Assembly (NCBI GenBank): GCA_017551845.1
Contig: JAFZKR010000062.1
Location: forward strand, 1-16,461
Reading direction: 5' to 3'
Length of the DNA: 16,461 nt
Source of the DNA: Bacteroidaceae bacterium
GTDB taxonomy: Bacteria; Bacteroidota; Bacteroidia; Bacteroidales; Bacteroidaceae
A program made the position numbers and the translations under genes. The notes beneath the pieces were generated by a model that ran no database searches, was not told where the DNA came from, and saw only the letters and a program-made list of their open reading frames with translations. This document shows, piece after piece, positions 1-6,998 of this stretch (within the stretch, counting starts at the first letter, position 1; each line of letters begins with the position of its first letter).

Positions 1-78
<78 letters not shown>

Positions 79-86
79 TTTTGATA

Positions 87-122
87 GAGTCTCAGGCTTA
101 CGGTCTGAGGCTCTTTTTTTTT
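87..122 (+). terminator. Rho-independent terminator of the rRNA operon
   Basis: A 9-bp stem, GAGTCTCAG at 87-95 paired with CTGAGGCTC at 105-113 with one T-G wobble, encloses a 9-base loop. It is followed by nine T residues (114-122). This is a textbook intrinsic terminator, placed about 10 bases after the 5S gene. Confidence 0.93.
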
Positions 123-252
123 GTTTCGCAGTACCATTGCCTTGTTTTAGTTCCGCATACGCGGAACGTGACTCCCTCGTATCCAGCCAGGGAACGGATA
201 TGGAGTGGCCACGAGCAGTTATGCCGTAAGACACATACTTCGGCTAGGGGGG
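123..252. other. Intergenic region with three small inverted repeats, no gene seen
   Basis: No coding region is supported between the rRNA terminator and the stop codon of the convergent hydrolase gene. Three consecutive foldable elements are visible. One is a perfect 7-bp hairpin with a 4-base loop at 150-167. The second is a longer interrupted stem at 171-206 (ACTCC with GGAGT, TATCC with GGATA). The third is a stem at 223-244 (GCCG-T-AAG with CTTCGGC, one bulged T). None has a T-run, so none is an obvious terminator, and their function is unknown. Confidence 0.4.
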
Positions 253-1182
253 TTAAAAGTTGTTGAAGGTGAGCCAACGATAGAAGGATTCGCGCCAAGT
301 GCCGCTGGTGTTGCCAATATCGTCGGGACCGAAGGGGCCTGTTCCGTCATCATATAGGTGCATTTCAGCATTGGCTCCAGCACGTTTCCAGTCTAAGTAA
401 AGTGAAACTAATCCTGCCGCCACGTTGTGATGGTCGCCCCTAGTGGCAATGAAGAGTTTAGGGGCGTTCTGTGGTACCTCGACATCAATAAGTGAGGGAC
501 CGTAGATGGTTGCCATGAAAGCGGGACGATGTATGTTATCGGCACGAATGGTTGCTCCTATTCCTACTCCTCCGCCGGCTGAGAATCCTAAGTATCCTAT
601 CTTGTTAGGGTCTATATTCCACTCGATAGCGTGTTCTCGGACTATCTCGATTGCGCGAAGGGCATCGTTGATAGCGTTGTCAATGTTTTTTACTCCGTTT
701 TCGGATGTGTCGGGGTTAGCGTTAGAGTTTGTTATTTTGGAGAATTCTGTAACTGAGGCGCTGAGGGCCATCTGACGATTGCCTACAACACTTATTGGCC
801 CGCCTGTATCCCTTCCTGAGTTACCACCCATGGTACGGGTACGGTATTTGAGTCCGATGGCGGCAATTCCACGTTCGTTGAGCCAATGGGCCATATTGAT
901 GACATCGGAACCCCATGAGTGTGACATAAGTCCTCCACCGGAGCATAGGATTACCGCTGTACCTGTGGCTTTGTCGGCAGCTGGCAGATAGACAGTTATG
1001 GAAGGTGTTACTACGCCTGATATGTTCTGAATGTTGCCGTCGGGACTGCGTGTTATGCGCTCATTGTCCTGTACTCCTTCGCTCCCGGGGGCTGTTCCGT
1101 CGTAAAGAAGGATTTCTTGTTGCGCGAAAGTGCTTACATTCAAAGTGAGTACTAACGCCAGAAACAATAATTTTTTATTCAT
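253..1182 (-). CDS. Secreted alpha/beta hydrolase, esterase-like, with atypical catalytic-His region
   Basis: A 309-residue protein with a Sec signal peptide (MNKKLLFLALVLTLNVSTFA, residues 1-20, probable cleavage before QQE), so likely periplasmic. It has the fold pattern of the acetyl-xylan/carbohydrate esterase-like (prolyl-oligopeptidase superfamily) hydrolases: an oxyanion-loop region CSGGG at 80-84 and the nucleophile elbow GFSAGG at 199-204 with Ser201. The acid region is near TRGD (247-250). The segment that in relatives reads GGHGFG, carrying the catalytic His, is DGTGPFG here (279-285), so that His is absent. His251 and His252 follow Asp250. The frame is open farther upstream (to 1323), but I start at 1182 because the signal peptide begins there. 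The gene stands alone, convergent with the rRNA operon. Substrate is unknown; a sugar ester is a family-based guess. Confidence 0.82.
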   Translation of the reverse strand: MNKKLLFLALVLTLNVSTFAQQEILLYDGTAPGSEGVQDNERITRSPDGNIQNISGVVTPSITVYLPAADKATGTAVILCSGGGLMSHSWGSDVINMAHWLNERGIAAIGLKYRTRTMGGNSGRDTGGPISVVGNRQMALSASVTEFSKITNSNANPDTSENGVKNIDNAINDALRAIEIVREHAIEWNIDPNKIGYLGFSAGGGVGIGATIRADNIHRPAFMATIYGPSLIDVEVPQNAPKLFIATRGDHHNVAAGLVSLYLDWKRAGANAEMHLYDDGTGPFGPDDIGNTSGTWRESFYRWLTFNNF

Positions 1183-1261
1183 ATGATTTTCAGTTTTGTT
1201 TTGCAGAAAACTCTCCATTATATGTTGTACTTGTCTGGAACATGATAACAGTTTACAGGTA

Positions 1262-1269
1262 CAAAAATA
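1262..1269 (-). promoter_or_regulatory. Candidate -7 element of the hydrolase promoter
   Basis: Read on the minus strand, the bases spell TATTTTTG, matching the Bacteroidota -7 consensus TAnnTTTG. It lies about 80 bases before the hydrolase start codon. No TTTG was found at the expected -33 spacing, so the call rests on one element only. Confidence 0.4.
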
Positions 1270-1335
1270 AACAGATTCCTGTTTGTTGATTTTTGAGTGA
1301 TTGTTTTTTTTACTCACCAGCATTTAACTGCCATT

Positions 1336-1367
1336 TTTGAAACAGATTGAATAATTAACTATATTTG
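1336..1367 (+). promoter_or_regulatory. Bacteroidota housekeeping promoter for the 739-aa membrane protein
   Basis: TTTG at 1336-1339 and TATATTTG at 1360-1367 are separated by 20 bases, an exact match to the Bacteroidota primary-sigma promoter (TTTG, 19-21 bp, TAnnTTTG). Transcription would start near 1373, giving a leader of about 135 bases before the ATG at 1508. The leader is AT-rich and I recognise no riboswitch in it. Confidence 0.75.
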
Positions 1368-1507
1368 TGCAAATGAAATAGAGTGATAATGTTTATAAGA
1401 AAACTGTTTTATAGTTGAAAATTTGGATATTATATAACCTCAGATATGAAACAGTTGTTTTTAGGGGATAGTCATTTATAAAAAACAGATAAACATAATA
1501 TCGGCTT

Positions 1508-3727
1508 ATGGGTGAATATGAATGGAAGTTTTCCACGATAGGTGGAAAAAGCCGCGTGAATATTCAGAGCGGTGAGGATATCAGGCATCTCGGTGAACTT
1601 GACCAGAAGTTATGGACGGTTCTCAGCTGTCCGGTGGTAGGCCTTGAGTTTGACAGGAAAACATTAGGAATGCTGGATGATAACAATGACGGCAGAATCC
1701 ATGTTAGTGAGGTGGTCAAGGCAGCCGAATGGCTTACTTCAATAATAAATGATCCGGACCTGCTTCTTAAAAAGGAAGATTTTATTCCATTTTCGGCGTT
1801 CAATACCAAGAACCCTGATGGAGAAAGGCTATTGTTATCGGCCAAACATATTCTTTCTAATCTCGGGATAGAGAAGGATAGTATTTCAATTGCCGAGACC
1901 GATGACAGTGTGGCGATATTTGCCAAGACGGCGTTGAATGGTGACGGAATAATCACAGAACAATCGACCGATGATGAAAAACTCAAAAAAACAATAGTTC
2001 AGTGTATCACCTCAATGGGTTCAAAAACTGACCGTAGCGGACTTCCTGGAGTTGATGCGGAACTTATAGAGTCTTTTTATGCGGCTCTTGCTTCATATGC
2101 ATCATGGAAGAAAGCAGCTGAGGATAACAAAGAAACAGTTTTTCCATATGGTGACACTACAGCCGATGCTTACGATACCATCAATTCCATCAAGTCCAAA
2201 GTGGCTGATTATTTCATGCGCTGCAAGCTTGCAGCCTTCAGCAAGGACAGTGCATCAGCTCTTGACGTGTCGGTCAGTCAGATAGAGGCCATAAGTGACA
2301 AGGATCTGTCGGCATGTGATGACATGATCTCACAGTATCCTTTGGCTGCAATTACCCGCAATGGTGCTCTTCCGATTGACGAAAGAATCAATCCGGTATG
2401 GCAGTCAACGTTCTCTAAACTAAAAGAACTGATATTTGACAAGGATTTCAAGGGTGTCAAGGAGATAAGTGAGGAACAGTGGAATTCTGTGATTGCCAAA
2501 TTTGGAGCATACGAGACATGGCTTGGTGCAAAGGCGGGAACTGAGGTGGAAGCCCTCGGGACAGATGAAGTTAAGGCTATACTGAAGGCAGACCAAAAGG
2601 CGAACTTACTGAAGCTTGTGGATGATGACAAAGCTCTTGAGTCCGAGTCACTTTCGATTGATGAGGTTAATAAACTTGTCCATTTGTACAGGGATTTTTA
2701 TACCTTCCTATGCAATTTCGTTACTTTCAAAGATTTTTATAATCCTGAAGAGAAGGCGATATTCCAGGCTGGCCGACTTTATATAGATGAGCGTTGCTGC
2801 GAGCTATGCATTAAAGTTCCGGATATGGGTCCCCATAACGCTACGGCCGGATTGAGCGGGATGTATATCCTCTATTGCAACTGTGTCCACAAGGTGAGTG
2901 GTGAATCTATGATAATAGCTGCAGTCCTGACAGACGGCGATGTCGCTTCACTCAGAGAGGGCAAGAACGGCCTGTTCTATGACAGGAATGGCGGAATCTG
3001 GGATGCTTCGGTTTTCAAGATTATTGAGAATCCAATCAGTGTGCGACAGGCTTTCTGGTCTCCTTATCGTAAATTAGGAAGATTCATGGAGAAAACAATA
3101 GAGAAGAACGCTGCCGAGAAAGATGAGAAAGTTACAGGTGACATGACTACCCAGGTTGCTACATCTGGCGAAAAGAAGCAGATGTTTGATATCGGCAAGT
3201 TCGCAGGTATATTCGCTGCTATAGGACTGGCCGTGACAGGACTGACTTTGGCTTTGGCCAAAATTATTGAAAAAATGTCGGAGTTCCGTGCATGGCAGTG
3301 GATTGTGCTTGTCCTGGTAATCCTTTTGCTCATTTCTGGACCTTCCATGATTCTGGCTTGGTTGAAACTTCGTAAGCGCAGTCTATCGCCCTTACTGAAT
3401 GCTAACGGGTGGGCGATAAATGCTGCGGCAAAGGTGAATATTACATTTGGTTCAACCCTTACCGAAGTAAGTAATGCACCGCGTGTTGCAGAACCTGATC
3501 CGTATGCTGATAAGACTCCGTGGTGGAAGAAACTGATAGGTTGGCTGATAGTGCTTGGCCTACTGTTTTGGATTGCGTATTCCAGTAATCTGATTGAGAG
3601 GATCACCAATAATGAAAAATGGCATTACGAGAAGAAGAACAAGAAGGAACAGGTTGAGGAAGTTCCATCTGTAACTGAAGGAGCTGAGTCTATGCTGATT
3701 CTCATGCCTGATGATTTCTTAGCTTGA
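1508..3727 (+). CDS. Unrecognised 739-aa membrane protein with EF-hand loop and Cys/His cluster
   Basis: I do not recognise a named family. Visible parts, in order: an N-terminal region with a perfect EF-hand calcium loop at residues 57-68 (Asp57, Asn59, Asp61, Gly62, Ile64, Glu68); a degenerate loop at 142-153 (LNGDGIIT); and a third, weaker one at 311-322 (DKDFKG...E). A long helical middle follows. Then comes a Cys/His cluster: Cys430, Cys431, Cys434, His443, Cys457, Cys459, His461. Membrane segments are predicted at about 564-584, 597-618 and 675-692, followed by a charged Lys/Glu tail. There is no N-terminal signal peptide, so the large N-terminal part is probably cytoplasmic, anchored by the C-terminal helices. 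It is a single-gene unit between its own promoter and the hairpin at 3755. A calcium- or metal-responsive membrane protein is inference only. Confidence 0.85.
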   Translation: MGEYEWKFSTIGGKSRVNIQSGEDIRHLGELDQKLWTVLSCPVVGLEFDRKTLGMLDDNNDGRIHVSEVVKAAEWLTSIINDPDLLLKKEDFIPFSAFNTKNPDGERLLLSAKHILSNLGIEKDSISIAETDDSVAIFAKTALNGDGIITEQSTDDEKLKKTIVQCITSMGSKTDRSGLPGVDAELIESFYAALASYASWKKAAEDNKETVFPYGDTTADAYDTINSIKSKVADYFMRCKLAAFSKDSASALDVSVSQIEAISDKDLSACDDMISQYPLAAITRNGALPIDERINPVWQSTFSKLKELIFDKDFKGVKEISEEQWNSVIAKFGAYETWLGAKAGTEVEALGTDEVKAILKADQKANLLKLVDDDKALESESLSIDEVNKLVHLYRDFYTFLCNFVTFKDFYNPEEKAIFQAGRLYIDERCCELCIKVPDMGPHNATAGLSGMYILYCNCVHKVSGESMIIAAVLTDGDVASLREGKNGLFYDRNGGIWDASVFKIIENPISVRQAFWSPYRKLGRFMEKTIEKNAAEKDEKVTGDMTTQVATSGEKKQMFDIGKFAGIFAAIGLAVTGLTLALAKIIEKMSEFRAWQWIVLVLVILLLISGPSMILAWLKLRKRSLSPLLNANGWAINAAAKVNITFGSTLTEVSNAPRVAEPDPYADKTPWWKKLIGWLIVLGLLFWIAYSSNLIERITNNEKWHYEKKNKKEQVEEVPSVTEGAESMLILMPDDFLA

Positions 3728-3754
3728 TTCCAGAGTTGTTCTCGGTGCGAATTT

Positions 3755-3794
3755 AACAAGAACAGGGACTTAATTTTAAGTCCCTGTTCTTGTT
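3755..3794. terminator. Perfect 19-bp inverted repeat, probable bidirectional terminator
   Basis: Arms at 3755-3773 and 3776-3794 are exact reverse complements with a 2-base centre. Because the centre is AT-rich, a larger loop is likely in RNA. It lies between the end of the membrane-protein gene (plus) and the end of tRNA-fMet (minus), so it can serve both convergent transcripts. There is no clean T-run beyond the stem. The U-rich stretch (TGTTCTTGTT) is the outer part of the stem itself. On the minus strand it begins with the last two bases of the tRNA. Confidence 0.75.
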
Positions 3795-3864
3795 GCGGAG
3801 GAAGGATTCGAACCTCCGACCTTTAGGTTATGAGCCTAACGAGCTACCTCTGCTCCACTCCGCG
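3793..3864 (-). tRNA. Initiator tRNA-fMet (anticodon CAT)
   Basis: A complete 72-base cloverleaf on the minus strand: acceptor CGCGGAG/CTCCGCA, D-arm GAGC-AGAGGTA-GCTC, anticodon arm TTAGG-CTCATAA-CCTAA, variable AGGTC, T-arm GGAGG-TTCGAAT-CCTTC, discriminator A. Two initiator hallmarks are present: an unpaired C1-A72 and an A11-U24 pair in the D-stem. The 3' CCA is not encoded (CAA follows). The anticodon stem has two G-C pairs next to the loop and A-U at 29-41, where the classic initiator has a third G-C pair. It is transcribed alone from a promoter just upstream. Confidence 0.95.
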
Positions 3865-3880
3865 ATATGTTTTCGTGGTG

Positions 3881-3911
3881 CAAATGTACTACTTCCCATT
3901 AAATAAGCAAA
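3881..3911 (-). promoter_or_regulatory. Promoter of the initiator tRNA gene
   Basis: On the minus strand, TTTG (complement of 3908-3911) and TACATTTG (complement of 3881-3888) are separated by 19 bases, an exact Bacteroidota promoter. Transcription would start about ten bases before the mature tRNA 5' end at 3864. Confidence 0.8.
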
Positions 3912-3951
3912 GCTTTTTAGTCTAATAATCCAAAAAACTGCACAAAAAACA

Positions 3952-3963
3952 TTACTTTTGTAA
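3952..3963 (+). promoter_or_regulatory. Candidate -7 element overlapping a possible TetR operator
   Basis: TACTTTTG at 3953-3960 matches TAnnTTTG and would start transcription near 3967, just before the TetR gene ATG at 3979. No good TTTG is seen at -33. The same bases form a small inverted repeat, TTAC-TTTT-GTAA (3952-3963). A repressor bound there would block RNA polymerase, so autoregulation by the adjacent TetR protein is plausible, but unproven. Confidence 0.45.
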
Positions 3964-3978
3964 CCTGAATTGCTGATT

Positions 3979-4560
3979 ATGGAGAATCAAAAAACCAGAA
4001 ACAGGCTTATAATTGCAGCCAAAGGCCTTTTCATAAAAAAAGGTTATGATGATACCACAATGAGTGATATTGCCGTTGAATCAGGTTTGAGCCGTAGGAC
4101 ATTATATACATATTTTGATAGTAAAGTGGAGGTTTATCAGGCTGTGATAAATTCTGAGACAGACCGTATAATTGATAAACTTTCGGACATAGCCGGCAAA
4201 TCCCTTAATCCAAAACTAAAGATAATCGAGTTTATTTACGGACGTTTCATAGTGCTCAAGGAGATGGTTGACCGTAATGGTACTCTGAGATCCGAGTTTT
4301 TCAGAAACGTGTTTGGACTAGAGCATTTCAGAAAGGATTTTGACCAGAAAGAGAAGGCCTTGTTGCAGCAGATTATAAGTGAAGGAAAGGAATCCGGTGT
4401 GTTCAATGTAACCAGTGTCCGTAGAACAGCGGAGATTATCCATTACTGCATGAGAGGTTTTGAGGTTTCGTACATCAGAGGCAATCTCTGGCGTGGCAAT
4501 ACAAGAGAAGAGATCAGATATGAAACCCAAAAACTCATTTACGGAGCTCTGGGATGTTAA
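3979..4560 (+). CDS. TetR/AcrR-family transcriptional regulator
   Basis: A 193-residue protein of normal TetR length. The N-terminal DNA-binding domain spans about residues 5-50: helix 1 with AAKGLFIKKGYDDTT, then the helix-turn-helix with MSDIAVESGLSRRTLYTYF (28-46). Residues 60-193 would be the ligand-binding and dimerisation helices, which are too variable to suggest a ligand. I choose the ATG at 3979 (MENQKTR). A TTG nine bases upstream is possible but would sit nearly on the predicted transcription start. The fabG-like gene begins 17 bases after the stop, so both are likely co-transcribed, and the regulator may control this unit and perhaps fatty-acid or lipid genes elsewhere (inference). 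Confidence 0.93.
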   Translation: MENQKTRNRLIIAAKGLFIKKGYDDTTMSDIAVESGLSRRTLYTYFDSKVEVYQAVINSETDRIIDKLSDIAGKSLNPKLKIIEFIYGRFIVLKEMVDRNGTLRSEFFRNVFGLEHFRKDFDQKEKALLQQIISEGKESGVFNVTSVRRTAEIIHYCMRGFEVSYIRGNLWRGNTREEIRYETQKLIYGALGC

Positions 4561-4577
4561 TGAAATAATTTTACAAT

Positions 4578-5324
4578 ATGGGTGCTTTGAGTGGAAAAAC
4601 AGTACTTGTTACAGGTGCGACCAGAGGAATAGGTTATGCTATGGCAAGCCTTTTTGCAAGGGAGGGTGCTGATATAGCCTTTATTTATGTGAACAGTGTG
4701 GAGCGTGCTGCCGAAATGGAGCAGGAACTCTCAAAAAATGGCGTGAAAGTCAAGGGATATAAAACTGATGTGGCTATTTTTCAAGAGGCAATGGATGTCG
4801 TAAATGATATTGTCAAAGATTTCGGGCGGATTGATATCCTTGTGAACAATGCCGGTATAACAAGGGATGGTTTGATAATGAGGATGAATGAGGAACAGTG
4901 GGATGATGTGATTGACACAAATCTCAAATCTGCATTCAATTATATTAAGGCATGTACTCCTCAGATGATGCGTCAGCGCAGCGGATGCATACTAACGGTA
5001 TCATCGGTTGTAGGTGTCCATGGCAATGCCGGACAAGCCAATTATTCGGCATCTAAAGCCGGCCTTATTGGTCTTACCAAATCTGCTGCAAAGGAATTGG
5101 CATCGCGTGGAATACGTGCTAATGTGATTGCACCAGGATTCGTGTTGACGGAGATGACAGGGAAAATCCCTGAGGAGAAGCTGGCGGAATGGTGCAAGAA
5201 TATTCCATTGCAACGTGGAGCCTCTGTAGATGAGATAGCTCAGGCTGCTCTTTTCCTGATTTCAGACCAGTCGTCGTACATTACCGGACAGGTGCTTCAG
5301 GTGGATGGCGGAATGAGCATTTAA
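4578..5324 (+). CDS. fabG: FabG-type 3-oxoacyl-ACP reductase (short-chain dehydrogenase)
   Basis: A 248-residue classical short-chain dehydrogenase of FabG size, which would reduce 3-oxoacyl-ACP to 3-hydroxyacyl-ACP with NADPH in cytoplasmic fatty-acid elongation. The cofactor-binding motif TGATRGIG is at 12-19, NNAG at 90-93, the structural Asn at 115 (DTNL), and the catalytic triad is Ser143, Tyr156, Lys160 (YSASK). The C-terminal GQVLQVDGGMSI is typical of FabG. It lies 17 bases after the TetR gene and 44 before the pseudouridine synthase gene, all on the same strand. No other fatty-acid synthesis gene is adjacent, so a related reductase with a different substrate cannot be excluded, though the match to FabG is strong. 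Confidence 0.92.
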   Translation: MGALSGKTVLVTGATRGIGYAMASLFAREGADIAFIYVNSVERAAEMEQELSKNGVKVKGYKTDVAIFQEAMDVVNDIVKDFGRIDILVNNAGITRDGLIMRMNEEQWDDVIDTNLKSAFNYIKACTPQMMRQRSGCILTVSSVVGVHGNAGQANYSASKAGLIGLTKSAAKELASRGIRANVIAPGFVLTEMTGKIPEEKLAEWCKNIPLQRGASVDEIAQAALFLISDQSSYITGQVLQVDGGMSI

Positions 5325-5368
5325 TAACAGCCCTTGGCGTTCGCTTTGAGGTTTTTATGATATGATTA

Positions 5369-6049
5369 ATGCAGGTACTTTACGAAGACAACCATATTAT
5401 CATTGTTTCCAAAAAGGCAGGTGAGATAGTTCAGGGAGACAAGACGGGTGATTCTCCGTTGTCCGATATTGTGGCTGAGTACCTTAAGGAGAAATATTCC
5501 AAACCTGGAAATGTATTTGTGGGAGTTACTCACAGACTTGATCGCCCTGTGAGCGGAATTGTGGTGTTTGCAAAGACCAGTAAGGCTCTTTCCCGCTTGA
5601 ATACAATGTTTCGTGAGGGCGAGGTGGACAAAAGGTATCTTGCTATCGTCAAGAACAGGCCGGCTATAAATGAAGATGAGCTTACCGGATGGATTTCCAG
5701 GAATGAAAAGCAGAACCGTTCATACGTGTATGACCATGAGGTGCCTGGCAGTAAGAAGGCTGTTCTGAGATACAGGGTAGTTGTTGCGTCGGAGAGATAC
5801 TGGCTTCTTGAGGTTTCGTTGAAGACCGGACGTCATCATCAGATACGTTGTCAACTTGCCAAGATGGGCTGTCCTATCAAAGGTGATCTGAAATATGGTG
5901 CCGAACGGTCGAATCCGGATGGGAGTATTTCACTACATGCATACTGTATAACATTTGTACATCCGGTTTCGCACAAGATTGTAAATGTCAAAGCTCCACT
6001 GCCGGATGATGTTTTGTGGCAGTCGTTCGGCAGTATAATTGAAGGATGA
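5369..6049 (+). CDS. RluA-family RNA pseudouridine synthase
   Basis: A 226-residue protein that would isomerise uridine to pseudouridine in rRNA or tRNA. The RluA-family catalytic motif HRLDRP is at 55-60, with Asp58 as the catalytic residue, followed by SGIVVFAKTSKAL. The later RxHQIRCQLA motif (GRHHQIRCQLA, in 154-166) and the KGDLKYG region are also present. It is short: there is no N-terminal S4 RNA-binding domain, as in RluA/TruC-like members. The start MQVLYEDNHIIIVSKKAG matches the usual N-terminus of the family. It is probably the last gene of the TetR-fabG unit. The modified position cannot be told from sequence. Confidence 0.92.
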   Translation: MQVLYEDNHIIIVSKKAGEIVQGDKTGDSPLSDIVAEYLKEKYSKPGNVFVGVTHRLDRPVSGIVVFAKTSKALSRLNTMFREGEVDKRYLAIVKNRPAINEDELTGWISRNEKQNRSYVYDHEVPGSKKAVLRYRVVVASERYWLLEVSLKTGRHHQIRCQLAKMGCPIKGDLKYGAERSNPDGSISLHAYCITFVHPVSHKIVNVKAPLPDDVLWQSFGSIIEG

Positions 6050-6062
6050 TTATTCCGGTGAG

Positions 6063-6950
6063 TCAGTTGGCTTGACTGGTCTGTGGCGCCTCATCAAGGA
6101 CGTAAGCCTTGATAATTTTGACATCCTGCTGGGGACGGTAATTCTTGTCAATGTGAACGCTGTTAATGGCTTCTACTACATCAAGGCCTTCGCAAACTTC
6201 ACCGAATACCGTATATAATCCGTCCAGACTGGGGGTTCCTCCAATCTTTGTGTATACTTCAATCTGTTCAGGTGAGTAATGGAATTCCTTGCGGTTGGCC
6301 ATAATAGCATCGGTCTGACGATTCAGAGCGTTATTTATGGAACTGATTTTCTGATTGTTCTTTTGGTTTCGGTACCTGATGATTTCCTCGGCACGGAATT
6401 GTGTAAGGGAATCCTTCACTGCTTGACGGTATTTCTTGTTTATAACAGTCTCCTGCTTTTCCAAAGCGGAACGATTGCTTTTGCTGCCTGTCACTATATA
6501 AAACTGTCGGCTGGTTGAAAAATCAAACTGCCGGAGGCTTGCCTGACCGACTGCGCCGCGTTTATGATACATAAGGAATGGGTTGATTTCAGATTTTATG
6601 GTATCGGGTTCATCCTTGACTCCAACTTCTTCGCCGGGCTTGGCATTTTTGGAGTAAGGGTCGCCGCACTGTATCTTGTAGCCTTTCTGGACTCCGAAAA
6701 ATAGTTGTCCGTCATAAATACCTTTACGGGCTTGGCGTACCATGCTGTGACGATGCAGCGGGGCTTCTTTGTACAGTTTAATCGTAAAATTACCCATGGA
6801 GGTTTCAAAGCGGACATATTGGTCCATGTCAAGAATTATTGTGTCGGCATCCTCTTCGGGAGCAGACTGTATGGTATTATTGGGATTTTTGCAGTTTGCG
6901 ATTGACAGAAGTGTCAGAATCAACGGTATAGCTATGAGTACTCTTTTCAT
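6063..6950 (-). CDS. Cyclophilin-type peptidyl-prolyl isomerase-like lipoprotein with altered active site
   Basis: A 295-residue protein with a lipoprotein signal peptide (MKRVLIAIPLILTLLSIANC, lipidated Cys20). The cyclophilin fold begins at about 46 (RFETSMGNFTIKLYKEAPLH) and continues with QCGDP at 94-98, SRQFYIVTG at 147-155, and LDGLYTVFGEV at 242-252. Between the last two blocks is an insertion of about 80 charged residues (156-236), as in other Bacteroidota cyclophilin lipoproteins. The motif normally FHR, whose Arg is the main catalytic residue, reads FFG (84-86), so the key Arg is Gly86. Gln94 and Phe150 of the binding pocket remain. It may be a weak isomerase, or a chaperone or substrate binder. 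It is convergent with the pseudouridine synthase gene (13 bases apart, no clear terminator) and divergent from the nucleotidyltransferase gene. Confidence 0.88.
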   Translation of the reverse strand: MKRVLIAIPLILTLLSIANCKNPNNTIQSAPEEDADTIILDMDQYVRFETSMGNFTIKLYKEAPLHRHSMVRQARKGIYDGQLFFGVQKGYKIQCGDPYSKNAKPGEEVGVKDEPDTIKSEINPFLMYHKRGAVGQASLRQFDFSTSRQFYIVTGSKSNRSALEKQETVINKKYRQAVKDSLTQFRAEEIIRYRNQKNNQKISSINNALNRQTDAIMANRKEFHYSPEQIEVYTKIGGTPSLDGLYTVFGEVCEGLDVVEAINSVHIDKNYRPQQDVKIIKAYVLDEAPQTSQAN

Positions 6951-6966
6951 ATATTATTCTTTTTTT

Positions 6967-6998
6967 ATTGAAACAAAGGTATGAAAAATGTAACTTTG
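6967..6998 (+). promoter_or_regulatory. Promoter of the nucleotidyltransferase/ABC-F/M13/U32 operon
   Basis: TAACTTTG at 6991-6998 matches the -7 consensus TAnnTTTG. ATTG at 6967-6970, 20 bases upstream, matches three of four bases of the -33 TTTG. The predicted start, near 7005, leaves about 18 bases before the ATG at 7023. It overlaps the divergent lipoprotein promoter almost completely. Confidence 0.65.

Noticed and set aside
1183..1323. Upstream extension of the hydrolase reading frame (47 extra residues)
   Set aside because: A complete signal peptide starts at 1182. The extra residues are not protein-like and would overlap the candidate promoter element at 1262-1269.
3064..3609. 181-codon open frame on the minus strand
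   Set aside because: Lies opposite the membrane-segment part of the 739-aa protein; no promoter or family features.
6061..6077. Inverted repeat between the convergent pseudouridine synthase and cyclophilin genes as a terminator
   Set aside because: Only 5 bp pair (AGTCA with TGACT) and there is no T-run on either strand, so it is too weak to call.
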